12,453 nucleotides of DNA from Deltaproteobacteria bacterium (GCA_019310745.1 JAFDDS010000004.1:1-12453); one strand, 5' to 3'; shown: positions 1 to 7,534, counted from the stretch's first letter. Notes: generated by a model not told the origin, from the letters alone. A program made the numbers and translations.

Positions 1-1365
1 TACCTCCAAAAGTGGCATTAAGGGCACGGGCGAAAAGTAGTGCATCCCAACTACCTTTTCTGGCCGATCTGAGTGTGCTGAAATTTCCTCCATCGGTATA
101 GTAGAGGTGTTGGAGGCAAAAATGATATCAGCATTGACATCCTGTGCTTGTTTGAGAATTGTTTGCTTCAGATCCAAATCCTCGAACACAGCCTCAATAA
201 CCAGGGGAGTGCTCCTGAGCTCTCCATAATCCTCCATGGGCCGAATGTTATTCATAGCTCGTTCTTTCCGGTCTGTGAGCCAACGGCCTTTTTTAACTAA
301 TAATTCCAAACTATTACCGATCTTTTGTCTCCCTGTCTGGGCTGTCTGTTTATCCACATCAAAGAGCGCTACCTTTATGCCATTATCAGCGCAGATCTGG
401 GCTATTCCCTGCCCCATTAACCCGGCACCGATGATGGCTATCTCTGGTGCAAGTATGGCTTTTTTACGATCAATTGTTGCTAGTTTCGGGGCGAGGCTTG
501 TTAAAGAAAAAAAGAGATCAATCTTGTTTTTGACATTAGGGTCTACAATTAATGGAGCGAAATGATGTACCTCATTTTGGACAGCCTCCTCGAAAGGTAA
601 GCCAAGGCCTTCTTCAATAGCATCAATAGCTGCCTTGAAATACGGTTTCTCCGGGCACACAGTATAACGCTCGCGGGCATTTTTAATAAGTGTCTGCTGT
701 TCCTCTCTACTCAACAGATTGGGTTCCTTCCACTCAGGATCATAGTTTCTGTTCACGATATCTTTATTGTTTTCAATCCATTTTTCCGCCTCGAAGAAAA
801 TCTCATCCTTAGAGACCATGGTCACCAACCCTGAGTGTGAGTAAAATTCCACGGGGAGAACCCTTCCACCCAGAATAATATCCAACGTTGTTTTGAGTCC
901 CATAGTCTTTCTGAGAGTTTCAGGCCCACCACCAGCAGGAAAGAGGCCTACGTTGATCTCAGGAAGCCCCAATTTTGATCCAGAGGTAGCAAATATATGA
1001 TCGCAGCCCCACAAAAGGACCTCAAAACCACCTCCAAGGGCTGTTTGGCCCCCCAGGACGGCCACGACCGGAAAGGGACTTTTAGCCAATGCCTCCAGTG
1101 TCTCATGAAGTTTCAGGACCAGATGTTTTACATTAAGAGGCGAAGGGTCCTTCATGATCTCCATAAGGTTGGCTCCATCCAAAAAACTTTTTGCCTTTGC
1201 TGATGTTAAAATAACACCGTTCACCCTGTCGTTTTTAGCCTTTTCTGTGGCCTCTCCCAAATCTGTAATAAATTGCTCACCAATGGTATTAACAGGTCCA
1301 GCTGTATCAATCTCAAAAATTGCTACATTTGTTTCCCTATCGATTTTATATCTGAGCTCCTGCAC
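1..1365 (-). CDS. Enoyl-CoA hydratase / 3-hydroxyacyl-CoA dehydrogenase fusion (FadB/FadJ-like), 3' end outside window
   Basis: My reading from a GTG at 1365 to the window edge gives 455 uninterrupted codons; the stop lies beyond position 1. It should hydrate 2-enoyl-CoA and then oxidise 3-hydroxyacyl-CoA with NAD+, the middle two steps of beta-oxidation, in the cytoplasm. The N-terminal crotonase domain (about residues 1-190) carries ALGGGFE (109-115) and GLPEIN (133-138), which supply the two catalytic glutamates (E115, E136, matching FadB E119 and E139). A Rossmann NAD site follows (GAGLMGQGIA, 313-322), then IEAVFED (390-396), ASNTST (417-422) and the dehydrogenase histidine H442 in HYFSP. 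FadB proteins are about 715-730 residues, so roughly 260-280 residues are missing. GTG is chosen because AAAGGAG lies 8 bases upstream and a TAG blocks upstream extension in frame. It is the last visible gene, after a 98-base gap behind the thiolase. Family is clear; chain-length specificity is not. Confidence 0.93.
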   Translation of the reverse strand, partial: MQELRYKIDRETNVAIFEIDTAGPVNTIGEQFITDLGEATEKAKNDRVNGVILTSAKAKSFLDGANLMEIMKDPSPLNVKHLVLKLHETLEALAKSPFPVVAVLGGQTALGGGFEVLLWGCDHIFATSGSKLGLPEINVGLFPAGGGPETLRKTMGLKTTLDIILGGRVLPVEFYSHSGLVTMVSKDEIFFEAEKWIENNKDIVNRNYDPEWKEPNLLSREEQQTLIKNARERYTVCPEKPYFKAAIDAIEEGLGLPFEEAVQNEVHHFAPLIVDPNVKNKIDLFFSLTSLAPKLATIDRKKAILAPEIAIIGAGLMGQGIAQICADNGIKVALFDVDKQTAQTGRQKIGNSLELLVKKGRWLTDRKERAMNNIRPMEDYGELRSTPLVIEAVFEDLDLKQTILKQAQDVNADIIFASNTSTIPMEEISAHSDRPEKVVGMHYFSPVPLMPLLEV

Positions 1366-1463
1366 GCTATTGTCTCCTTTGAATTTTGTTAGCTACCTAT
1401 TCAAGACAGTGATTCGGTTTACCAACATATGTATACTATGTATTGCTGTGCCTCAGCCATCTC
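1366..1463 (-). other. 98-base AT-rich spacer before the fusion enzyme
   Basis: Spacer between the thiolase stop (TAG, 1464-1466) and the GTG at 1365. It holds the Shine-Dalgarno AAAGGAG (1374-1380) and an inverted repeat, ATTCAA at 1399-1404 against TTGAAT at 1379-1384, whose 3' arm on the transcript runs into the Shine-Dalgarno. A 13-codon ATG reading frame begins 4 bases after the thiolase stop but its GGAG touches the ATG, so it is unlikely to be translated. No convincing promoter or terminator was seen. Confidence 0.5.
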
Positions 1464-2657
1464 CTAAACTCGAATAATAACCCCCTCCCCCTGTGTCAAT
1501 CCTCCGCAAATGGCAGCCACTCCTTGACCACCGCCACGTCGCCTTAGTTCATACATCAAGGTCATCGCTATTCGAAGGCCTGATGCGCCCACCGGGTGAC
1601 CGATTGCTACCGCCCCGCCATTGATATTGGTTTTTGAGATCAGCTCATACCATTTCTGCTCATCTTCACCGGCTAAGATCTTGGTGCTCACAAGAGGCAT
1701 AGCTGCAAAGGCCTCGTTAATCTCAATGAGATCCATATCATCAATGGTCATCCCGTTTCTGTCCAGTACCTTTTTTATGCTCATAGCCGGTATCCAGGAA
1801 ATACCGTAGGGCATATCGGTTTCACCAGCTTGATCTACTATGGTTCCAAGTATTGGGAGACTCAAGGATTTTGCCTTCTTCTCTGTCATTGCTACCATGG
1901 CAGAAGCGCCATCATTGAGCCCCGGAGCATTTCCGGCAGTAGTCGTCTTTGAGCCAAATACAGTTGGAAGCATCTCAATAAGGGCAACACTTCCATTGGG
2001 CCTCGGCATTTCGTCTGCCAAAAAAAGATATTCCTTTCGTCCTTTTCTCACTTTTATCGGAACAATTTCATCTTCAAATTTCCCCGCATTCATAGCATCT
2101 GCCCATTTCAGGTGCGAGCCCATGGCAAAGGTATCAAGCATCCTTTTGGAAATGCCGTACTTTTCCGCTCCATCGGAGGCGTCCACTGCTACTGAATTAT
2201 AGCCAGGATAGGAGATAGGATAAATAGGATCAGAAAAATTCACCTTTCCAATCCTCACGCCAGCTCTCAACTGTCGACTGGAATGAGGTACACGGCTCAT
2301 GGCCTCTACCCCTATGACCAGTGCTGATTCGAGCTCGCCAAGACGCATCCCCCAGAGAGCCATGCGGAGACCCGTAAGGGGGGAACAACATGCCGTGTCT
2401 AGTGTAGTAGTAAAGACATCACACCCCAGTTTGAGACCAATCTGTCTGCCAGTAACAGAACCAGCTTCAAAGGAACTCGGTATACAGTTACCAACAAAAA
2501 TCTGATCTATATCACTGGTTATATCCCTTCCTGGTGCCGCAAGAGTTGCCTTAGCCACATGGACAGCCACATCAAGTGGTTCCATTTCTGACAGGGAACC
2601 CAGGTACCGACCAAAAGGGCTTCTTTTGGCACTCACAATAACATAATTTTCTGCCAT
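1464..2657 (-). CDS. Thiolase (acetyl-CoA acyltransferase family)
   Basis: A 397-residue thiolase, normal length for the family, expected to cleave 3-ketoacyl-CoA with CoA to acetyl-CoA plus a shortened acyl-CoA in the cytoplasm, finishing the beta-oxidation turn. Catalytic elements are visible: the nucleophile region TACCSPL (88-94) with C90 in the usual C-x-S-G position, TAGNAPGLNDGASA (240-253), NEAFA (314-318), GHPVGASG (353-360) with H354, and the C-terminal cysteine C384 in ICGGLTQG. Two departures are seen: Pro replaces the common Gly after the Ser (C-C-S-P), and the last motif is CGGLTQG rather than the usual C-x-GGG-x-G. Both look like subfamily features rather than damage, since all catalytic residues remain. 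The ATG at 2657 has AAAAGGAG 5 bases upstream. It lies 36 bases after the second dehydrogenase. A biosynthetic thiolase role is possible but the neighbours favour degradation. Confidence 0.93.
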   Translation of the reverse strand: MAENYVIVSAKRSPFGRYLGSLSEMEPLDVAVHVAKATLAAPGRDITSDIDQIFVGNCIPSSFEAGSVTGRQIGLKLGCDVFTTTLDTACCSPLTGLRMALWGMRLGELESALVIGVEAMSRVPHSSRQLRAGVRIGKVNFSDPIYPISYPGYNSVAVDASDGAEKYGISKRMLDTFAMGSHLKWADAMNAGKFEDEIVPIKVRKGRKEYLFLADEMPRPNGSVALIEMLPTVFGSKTTTAGNAPGLNDGASAMVAMTEKKAKSLSLPILGTIVDQAGETDMPYGISWIPAMSIKKVLDRNGMTIDDMDLIEINEAFAAMPLVSTKILAGEDEQKWYELISKTNINGGAVAIGHPVGASGLRIAMTLMYELRRRGGGQGVAAICGGLTQGEGVIIRV

Positions 2658-2667
2658 CCTATCTCCT

Positions 2668-2691
2668 TTTCATTAAAAAAACTAAATGAAA
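2668..2691 (-). repeat. Inverted repeat in the spacer before the thiolase
   Basis: Perfect 7-base arms TTTCATT (2668-2674) and AATGAAA (2685-2691) separated by 10 A-rich bases. On the minus-strand transcript the second arm runs directly into the thiolase Shine-Dalgarno (AAAAGGAG). The stem is purely AT-rich apart from one GC pair, so stability is low. It could be an RNA processing or translation-tuning element, or chance in an AT-rich spacer. Confidence 0.35.
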
Positions 2692-2693
2692 TC

Positions 2694-3845
2694 TCATGAT
2701 CGTTTCTCACTCACCCCACCTAGTATATGATCGGCAAGTATGTTTCTCTGTATTTGCCCTGGTTCTAAAAAAAGATCAAGCACCTTCGCATCCCTATAAA
2801 AATGCTCGATATGGCCCTCTGTCATATACCCATACCCCCCATAGATCTGTACAGCATCATAGGTAGTCTTATATGCTGCCTTTGAGGCAATCATTTTAGA
2901 GATTAGAATAGCTCGATCATCAGGCGCTCCCGTATCAAACGACCACGCCGCCTTATAGGTGATGAGCCGCGCCATTTCCACATCTATATACATATCTGCC
3001 AGTTTATTCCTTATGGCATCAAAGCTTGCAATCGGTTTCCCAAACTGCTCTCTTTTTTTACTATACTCTAATGCCTTATCCAGTCCGCCCTGAGCAATAC
3101 CTATGCCCATGGCACCGGTCTTAATCCTCATCTCATTGAAAAAATCTTGCAGCTGAAAATAACCTGTGTCTTCTTGCCCAACTATATTCTCTGCTGGAAC
3201 ACGAACATTGGCAAAGGCAACCTGGTCCACTGGAACCATCCTCATACCCACCTTTTCTCCCATACTTGATACCTCTATTCCATCTATCTCTCTTTTAAGC
3301 AGAATAACGGTTTGTGCATGAGGTTTATCCAGCCTGGTTTGGCAGACAACGATTATATAGTCGGCTATGCTTCCAAGTGTAACAAAGGACTTCATTCCAT
3401 TAATTATGCATCCGTTGTTACTTATTTTTGCAGTGGTTGTGAAGGGTGCAAGAAAACACCCTTCTTCTAAAAAGGCACTTGTAACAATGCCTTCCCCTTG
3501 TGCAATAAAGGGCAGGATCTTCTTTTTCTGATCTTCATTTCCATTCCTTACAATCATTTCTGAACCAAAATCTGAAAGCGCCAATGCCATCCCAATGCCA
3601 GAATCTTGCCGGCAAAATGTCTCTACTATCAGGGCATTCTCCAAAAGACCAAGTTCCTGTCCGCCATACTCTTCAGGGAAGCATGCCCCAATAAATCCAA
3701 GCTCACTGGCATTTTTCCAGACGTTTAATGGAAATTGCTGTCTTAAATCATAATCGAGAGCAGCATCTGGATCAAATTCTCCTTTGGCAAACTCGCTGGC
3801 CGCCTTTTGGATATCTCTCTGTTGAGTGGTTAAAGTAAAATCCAT
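2694..3845 (-). CDS. Acyl-CoA dehydrogenase family protein with divergent active site
   Basis: A 383-residue FAD flavoprotein of the acyl-CoA dehydrogenase family. ATG at 3845 is preferred: it shares one base with the stop of the upstream dehydrogenase (TGATG), indicating translational coupling; a TTG one codon earlier is only a nominal alternative. Family features are EEYGGQELGL (58-67), INGMKSF (148-154), REQFGKPI (265-272), QIYGGYGY (333-340), a YRDAK segment (350-354) and IQRNILA (365-371). Two key motifs are altered. The usual TEPxAGSD substrate/FAD segment reads FLEEGCFLAP (125-134). The usual Y-E-G-T loop with the catalytic Glu reads F-L-E-P-G (359-363), so Leu falls at the Glu position and E361 is one residue later. 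The alternative helix-G base site reads NEMR (237-240), with Met at the expected position. It may be the partner subunit of the preceding dehydrogenase, may use a shifted Glu, or may act on an unusual substrate. Confidence 0.92.
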   Translation of the reverse strand: MDFTLTTQQRDIQKAASEFAKGEFDPDAALDYDLRQQFPLNVWKNASELGFIGACFPEEYGGQELGLLENALIVETFCRQDSGIGMALALSDFGSEMIVRNGNEDQKKKILPFIAQGEGIVTSAFLEEGCFLAPFTTTAKISNNGCIINGMKSFVTLGSIADYIIVVCQTRLDKPHAQTVILLKREIDGIEVSSMGEKVGMRMVPVDQVAFANVRVPAENIVGQEDTGYFQLQDFFNEMRIKTGAMGIGIAQGGLDKALEYSKKREQFGKPIASFDAIRNKLADMYIDVEMARLITYKAAWSFDTGAPDDRAILISKMIASKAAYKTTYDAVQIYGGYGYMTEGHIEHFYRDAKVLDLFLEPGQIQRNILADHILGGVSEKRS

Positions 3846-4984
3846 CAAATTCCCAATTTTCTCCCTATAATCCTCTTCATAATCTCATTAGTCCCTGCAT
3901 AGATAGGGTGCGCCCTGGCATCCCTAAAAAACCTGCCAACTTTATAGTCTTCTAAGTAGCCATAATCTCTGTATAGCTCCATGCACTGAGATATAATCCT
4001 ATTGGCCATATCAGATGTCCACCATTTGGCCATTGATACCTTTTTGATGATATCTTCACCATTTATGTGATCATTGATTAGACTATTTAAAAAGGTGCGT
4101 CCTATCTCAATATCAGTCGCCATCTCCGCTATCCCGTTTGCATCAATTGGTATCTCTGCCTGTTTTAAGCCTTTTCTTTGTTTGCAATAATCAAGGGTCA
4201 TATCAAATGAAGCCTCTGCTGATGCCTGAGACATGATAGCGCTTACAAGCCTTTCTTGCTGGAGTTTTTCCATCATATAATAAAAGCCTTTTCCTCTCTC
4301 TCCCAAGAGGTTGGATACAGGTACCTGACAGTCTTTGAATATAAGTTCGGCTGTATCCTGACTATGCCAACCCGTTTTTTCCAGATTTCTACCCCTGGAA
4401 AACCCAGGTGAGCCATCCTCCACACAGATAAGGCTGATATCTTTATACGGAGATCGAGATTCTATCTCTGCTTTACAGGCAACCACAATAAGGTTAGCGA
4501 GTATACCATTAGAGATAAATACCTTCTCTCCATTGATTATATAGCTATCTCCATCTCTTTTTGCAGTAGTTCTTATTGAGGATAAATCTGAGCCGGCATC
4601 CGGTTCTGTCATGGCCACAGCAAGAATTATATCACCTGAAATGCAGCCAGGAAGCCACTTTTTTTTCTGCGTTTTGTCTCCGAAGGTATGTATATATGGG
4701 GCCACAATATCACTGTGAAGTCCAGCCATAAGGCCATACACCCCAGCATAGGCCATCTCTTCAGTGATAATAAAGGAATAGTCAAGTCCAAGTCCTGCGC
4801 CACCATATTCCTTTTCAACCCAGGGACACAGATATCCATTCTGGCCCATTTTTTTCCAGACTTCCTTAGGAATAATCCCCTCTTTCTCCCACTGGTCATA
4901 AAAAGGAATTATCTCTTTGGCAAGAAAACATTTAAATGCCTCCCTAAAAAGGAGATGTTCTTTTCTATATAGGTTTTTATACAT
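3845..4984 (-). CDS. Acyl-CoA dehydrogenase, LCAD/IVD-type catalytic base
   Basis: A 379-residue FAD enzyme expected to convert acyl-CoA to trans-2-enoyl-CoA and pass electrons to an electron-transfer flavoprotein (none is encoded here). It shows EKEYGGAGLGL (57-67), AMTEPDAGSDL (124-134), YIINGEKVFISNG (148-160) and PIYAGTNEIMKRIIGR (360-375). Ala363 occupies the MCAD-type catalytic Glu position, while E244 in LQQERLVSA (241-249) matches the helix-G Glu used by long-chain and isovaleryl-CoA dehydrogenases, so a base is present. The R-x-x-F-G...Q segment that contacts FAD is degenerate (QRKGLKQAEIPIDANG, 269-284): Phe-Gly and the Gln are missing. No clear Shine-Dalgarno precedes the ATG, which lies 19 bases after livF. 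The stop overlaps the next dehydrogenase start by one base, as expected for subunits made in fixed ratio. Confidence 0.93.
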   Translation of the reverse strand: MYKNLYRKEHLLFREAFKCFLAKEIIPFYDQWEKEGIIPKEVWKKMGQNGYLCPWVEKEYGGAGLGLDYSFIITEEMAYAGVYGLMAGLHSDIVAPYIHTFGDKTQKKKWLPGCISGDIILAVAMTEPDAGSDLSSIRTTAKRDGDSYIINGEKVFISNGILANLIVVACKAEIESRSPYKDISLICVEDGSPGFSRGRNLEKTGWHSQDTAELIFKDCQVPVSNLLGERGKGFYYMMEKLQQERLVSAIMSQASAEASFDMTLDYCKQRKGLKQAEIPIDANGIAEMATDIEIGRTFLNSLINDHINGEDIIKKVSMAKWWTSDMANRIISQCMELYRDYGYLEDYKVGRFFRDARAHPIYAGTNEIMKRIIGRKLGI

Positions 4985-5003
4985 GGTTAATTAAAGGTGG
5001 GGA

Positions 5004-5798
5004 TCAGGAAAGCCATCTCTTTCGTCTCTTGTAGTGCTTAACCTCCTTGTAGCTTTTCCTTTTGCCGACTTGACTTAAGCCTAGGTAAAATTCCTTGATA
5101 TCCTCGTTTTCTTTGAGTTTAGCGGAAGGGCCATCCAGTACTATTCTTCCATTTTCCATGACATATGCATGATCTGAGATTGAGAGGGCAACAGAGGCAT
5201 TCTGCTCAACTAATAAAATAGATGTATTGTTCTCTTTGTTTATGAGTTCAATAATCTTGAAAATCTCTTTCACCATGGAGGGGCTCAACCCGAGAGATGG
5301 CTCATCAAGGAGCATCAATGTAGGCCTGGCCATCAAGCCCCTTCCCATTACCAGCATCTGCCTCTCCCCACCTGAAAGGTAGCCACTCACTCTATGCCGC
5401 ATACCTGTGAGGATGGGGAAGTATTGGTAGACGTTTTCCATATCCTTTTTTATTTCCAGTGTGTCATTCCTTGAATATGCCCCTACCTTTATATTTTCTT
5501 CTACAGTTAATTGTTCAAAAAGGGGCCTGCCTTCCATAACCTGAACAATGCCCAATCGTACTATCTCTTCAGGACCATTTTGATCAATTCTTTTGCCCTC
5601 AAACTCAATGTTACCATCCGTTATCTCGCCTAATTCGGTCTTTAAAAGACCGGATATGGCCTTTAGGGCAGTCGTTTTACCAGCCCCATTGGCCCCTAAA
5701 AGGGTCACAATTTTTCCCTTCATGACATCAAGAGAGACCCCTTTAAGGACCAATATAACATCGCTATAGATAACCTCAATGTTGTTTAGGGTGAGCAT
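5004..5798 (-). CDS. livF: LivF-type ABC transporter ATP-binding protein
   Basis: A 264-residue ATPase of the LIV/HAAT importer family; with the LivG-type subunit it powers LivHM at the cytoplasmic face of the inner membrane. Walker A is GANGAGKTT (35-43), the signature LSGGE is at 141-145, Walker B is LMLLDEP (161-167), and LVEQN (196-200) has the family's usual substitution at the switch position. The segment VMEGRPLFEQLTVEENI (87-103) resembles LivF rather than LivG. After the usual end (YLGLS, about 238-242) there is an additional strongly basic tail of about 20 residues rich in Lys, Arg and Tyr. ATG is 2 bases after the lipoprotein stop with no good Shine-Dalgarno, which suggests translational coupling. 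Family assignment is secure; transported substrate unknown. Confidence 0.96.
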   Translation of the reverse strand: MLTLNNIEVIYSDVILVLKGVSLDVMKGKIVTLLGANGAGKTTALKAISGLLKTELGEITDGNIEFEGKRIDQNGPEEIVRLGIVQVMEGRPLFEQLTVEENIKVGAYSRNDTLEIKKDMENVYQYFPILTGMRHRVSGYLSGGERQMLVMGRGLMARPTLMLLDEPSLGLSPSMVKEIFKIIELINKENNTSILLVEQNASVALSISDHAYVMENGRIVLDGPSAKLKENEDIKEFYLGLSQVGKRKSYKEVKHYKRRKRWLS

Positions 5799-5800
5799 GA

Positions 5801-6295
5801 TTATTTCTTTTTTGGTGGAGGAACGATCTTCAGGGTTGAGGTAGCAACCCTATCAGAATCTAAACCCGTTGCATTAATTGTATACACACCAGGGGGTACT
5901 GGCCTTGCCTCTTTAAAATTTGGCTTCAGCAGGGGTGTCCACCCAACCTGAAAAAACCAGTTCAGGGTAGCCATAGGGCCCATGGCAGCAGTAAAGTTAC
6001 CTTTTTCGTCAGAAGTTGCAACAGCAATTCCAACATCCTCTCCCTCTGTTATCCCTTTCATCTTTAAGCCAGGCGGTAGGACCATCTCCACACTTATCAT
6101 CTCCTTGGGAGCAAAACCTGAACCTTTGAAGGTAACGGGTTTTCTGATTAAGGCAGGTGAAAGAAATATCTCAGCGGGAGCTATCTCCAGAGTTGCCTTT
6201 GGCCCTGTTAATGATTGTAGGGTCTGACATGCAAGAGCCCCTAACACCATGGCCGGGATAATAAAAAATAGAAAAATAATCTTAATAATTTTCAT
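5801..6295 (-). CDS. Putative lipoprotein with an Ig-like/TIG-like beta domain, function unknown
   Basis: A 164-residue protein I do not recognise. The start is supported by GGAGG 6 bases upstream of the ATG. Residues 1-22 form a hydrophobic signal (MKIIKIIFLFFIIP and on) ending in ALAC, with C23 as a likely lipidation site; Ala at -3 makes the lipobox slightly non-standard. The mature part looks all-beta: KPVTFKGSGFAPKE (about 52-65) resembles the first strands of IPT/TIG or other Ig-like domains, and PPGVYTINATG (about 137-147) resembles the closing strands of such modules. There are no further cysteines and no enzyme motif. It ends in KKK. Its place, 24 bases after the substrate-binding protein and 2 bases before livF, argues that it is made with the importer and acts at the membrane or in the periplasm, perhaps helping substrate capture. 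The role is inference only. Confidence 0.82.
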   Translation of the reverse strand: MKIIKIIFLFFIIPAMVLGALACQTLQSLTGPKATLEIAPAEIFLSPALIRKPVTFKGSGFAPKEMISVEMVLPPGLKMKGITEGEDVGIAVATSDEKGNFTAAMGPMATLNWFFQVGWTPLLKPNFKEARPVPPGVYTINATGLDSDRVATSTLKIVPPPKKK

Positions 6296-6327
6296 TTTTT
6301 GCCTCCTCTCTATATTCTGTTAGAATT
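6296..6327 (-). promoter_or_regulatory. Shine-Dalgarno of the lipoprotein with a small hairpin upstream
   Basis: GGAGG (6302-6306) is 6 bases before the lipoprotein ATG. A 5-base inverted repeat with a 3-base loop (arms 6314-6318 and 6322-6326) spans the stop codon of the binding-protein gene a few bases upstream. The stem is AT-rich and may be chance. Confidence 0.4.
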
Positions 6328-7534
6328 TATGAAGGCTTACTGCATCAGGTGCTTTTCGCCAGCCTCTTATAGGGACAATCTTACCGTTCTTTACCTGGTA
6401 AATTTTCACCTCCAGGCTTCCTCTCCTGGATGTGGGGCTATAGGCACATGGTCCTTGAATACCTAGTCTCTCAAAACCAGTAATTCCTTGATAGGCCTTG
6501 TACATATCGTCTGCCTTGAGCTTTTCATAGCCAACGGCCTTGAGGGCGGCCTTTAAACCAGCCACATAGGTCAGCCCCCAGGACATTCCCATCGCATACA
6601 CCTCGTTATACTTATCAAGGGAACCCCTGTATTTTTTCCACAGATCTGTGGGAACCTTGTTCTTTATGGCATCTGTGCCCCTCTCGAAAAATGAGGTAAT
6701 AGCAGTCCCTTCTAAGGCTTTTGCGTGCACGCCAATCCCCAGGGCAGTAGGCCCCCAGTAATCAGTAGTCATCTGAATTTTTTTTGTAAGGCCCAAAGCA
6801 TAGGCATCCCTGATAACATTGGTTGGCGTGGGATCAACACCTCCGGCATGTATGTAATGTGCACCCGCTTTGGCAAGCCGTGTAAGATACACGTCATGTT
6901 TGAGTGTGCCAGGCGGGAAAAATTCGGGCGGAAGCAGCTTTATGCCCAGCTTTTCCGCATATTCTTTGCCACCCCGCAGATGTTCCCTGCCATAAGGATT
7001 ATCCCAGCTAAGGTACCCTACTACTGGAGTCCCAGATTTGCTCTTCGCTTTCCAGTCATCGATGATCCAGTCCAAGGTGGCTGCAAAGGCATCTTGATAC
7101 GCAGGGCCCCAAATGAAATTTCTTCCCAGATGGGCCTGAAACTCTCCATCTCCAGGGACAAGCTGGCCCCTTTTATCCCTCTCAATCAACCTGGCAACAG
7201 CCTTTCCTATACCGGTGCTGATAGAATTCACCATCAACAAGCGCTTGGTTCTTCGATACCGCTTGTATGCAGATACTGCCCTGGCAACATCGTATCTGGT
7301 ATCGATCCCGATAAATTTTATCTTGATACCATTAACCCCTCCTTTTGCGTTTATTTCCTTGATATAATCTTCAAGCCCCATATCAGCGGGAACATTGAGG
7401 CCTGCAATAGGGCCTGTATAGTCTGCCAGACTTAGATAGGCAACCTCTTTAGCAGAAGATGACGAACTGAAAGTAGCGATACTAAAGCAGATTGTTAAAA
7501 CCATTGAGAGAAAAATTAAACATTTTTTTCTCAT
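6320..7534 (-). CDS. Periplasmic substrate-binding protein of LIV-type ABC importer (Peripla_BP_6-like)
   Basis: A 404-residue type I periplasmic binding protein delivering ligand to LivHM. ATG at 7534 is chosen: a GGGGG Shine-Dalgarno (AAAGGGGG) lies 5 bases upstream and the product starts with a standard Sec signal peptide, MRKK then a hydrophobic stretch, with likely cleavage after A28 (SSSAKE). A longer frame from ATG 7627 lacks a Shine-Dalgarno and would bury the signal peptide behind 31 residues. Family marks are the first strand VAYLSLADYTGPIAG (31-45), INAKGGVNGIKIKF (61-74), the D-x-R-Y-D-x-A-R-A-V segment (78-87) and a two-lobe alternating pattern through to the C-terminus. LIV-type binding proteins include amino acid, amide, urea and aromatic acid binders; neighbouring CoA ligase and beta-oxidation genes favour an organic acid here, which is inference. 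Confidence 0.93.
   Translation of the reverse strand: MRKKCLIFLSMVLTICFSIATFSSSSSAKEVAYLSLADYTGPIAGLNVPADMGLEDYIKEINAKGGVNGIKIKFIGIDTRYDVARAVSAYKRYRRTKRLLMVNSISTGIGKAVARLIERDKRGQLVPGDGEFQAHLGRNFIWGPAYQDAFAATLDWIIDDWKAKSKSGTPVVGYLSWDNPYGREHLRGGKEYAEKLGIKLLPPEFFPPGTLKHDVYLTRLAKAGAHYIHAGGVDPTPTNVIRDAYALGLTKKIQMTTDYWGPTALGIGVHAKALEGTAITSFFERGTDAIKNKVPTDLWKKYRGSLDKYNEVYAMGMSWGLTYVAGLKAALKAVGYEKLKADDMYKAYQGITGFERLGIQGPCAYSPTSRRGSLEVKIYQVKNGKIVPIRGWRKAPDAVSLHKF

Noticed and set aside
236..565. Plus-strand reading frame of 109 codons near the left edge
   Set aside because: It is antisense to the fusion enzyme, whose frame is open from 1365 to 1 with correct catalytic motifs.
1..1365. Possible frameshift or pseudogene, because no long closed frame covers this end
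   Set aside because: Translation from GTG 1365 is open for all 455 codons to the edge; the gene is merely cut by the window.
1416..1460. Thirteen-codon leader peptide after the thiolase stop
   Set aside because: The only GGAG directly touches the ATG, and no codon bias or attenuator structure supports a leader peptide.
3846..3848. TTG at 3848 as start of the second dehydrogenase
   Set aside because: An ATG follows directly and overlaps the upstream stop as TGATG, the usual coupled arrangement.
6725..7435. Long plus-strand reading frame (236 codons) opposite the binding-protein gene
   Set aside because: It is antisense to a clearly conserved gene, has no recognisable domain and no good ribosome site; it follows from the codon pattern of the real gene.
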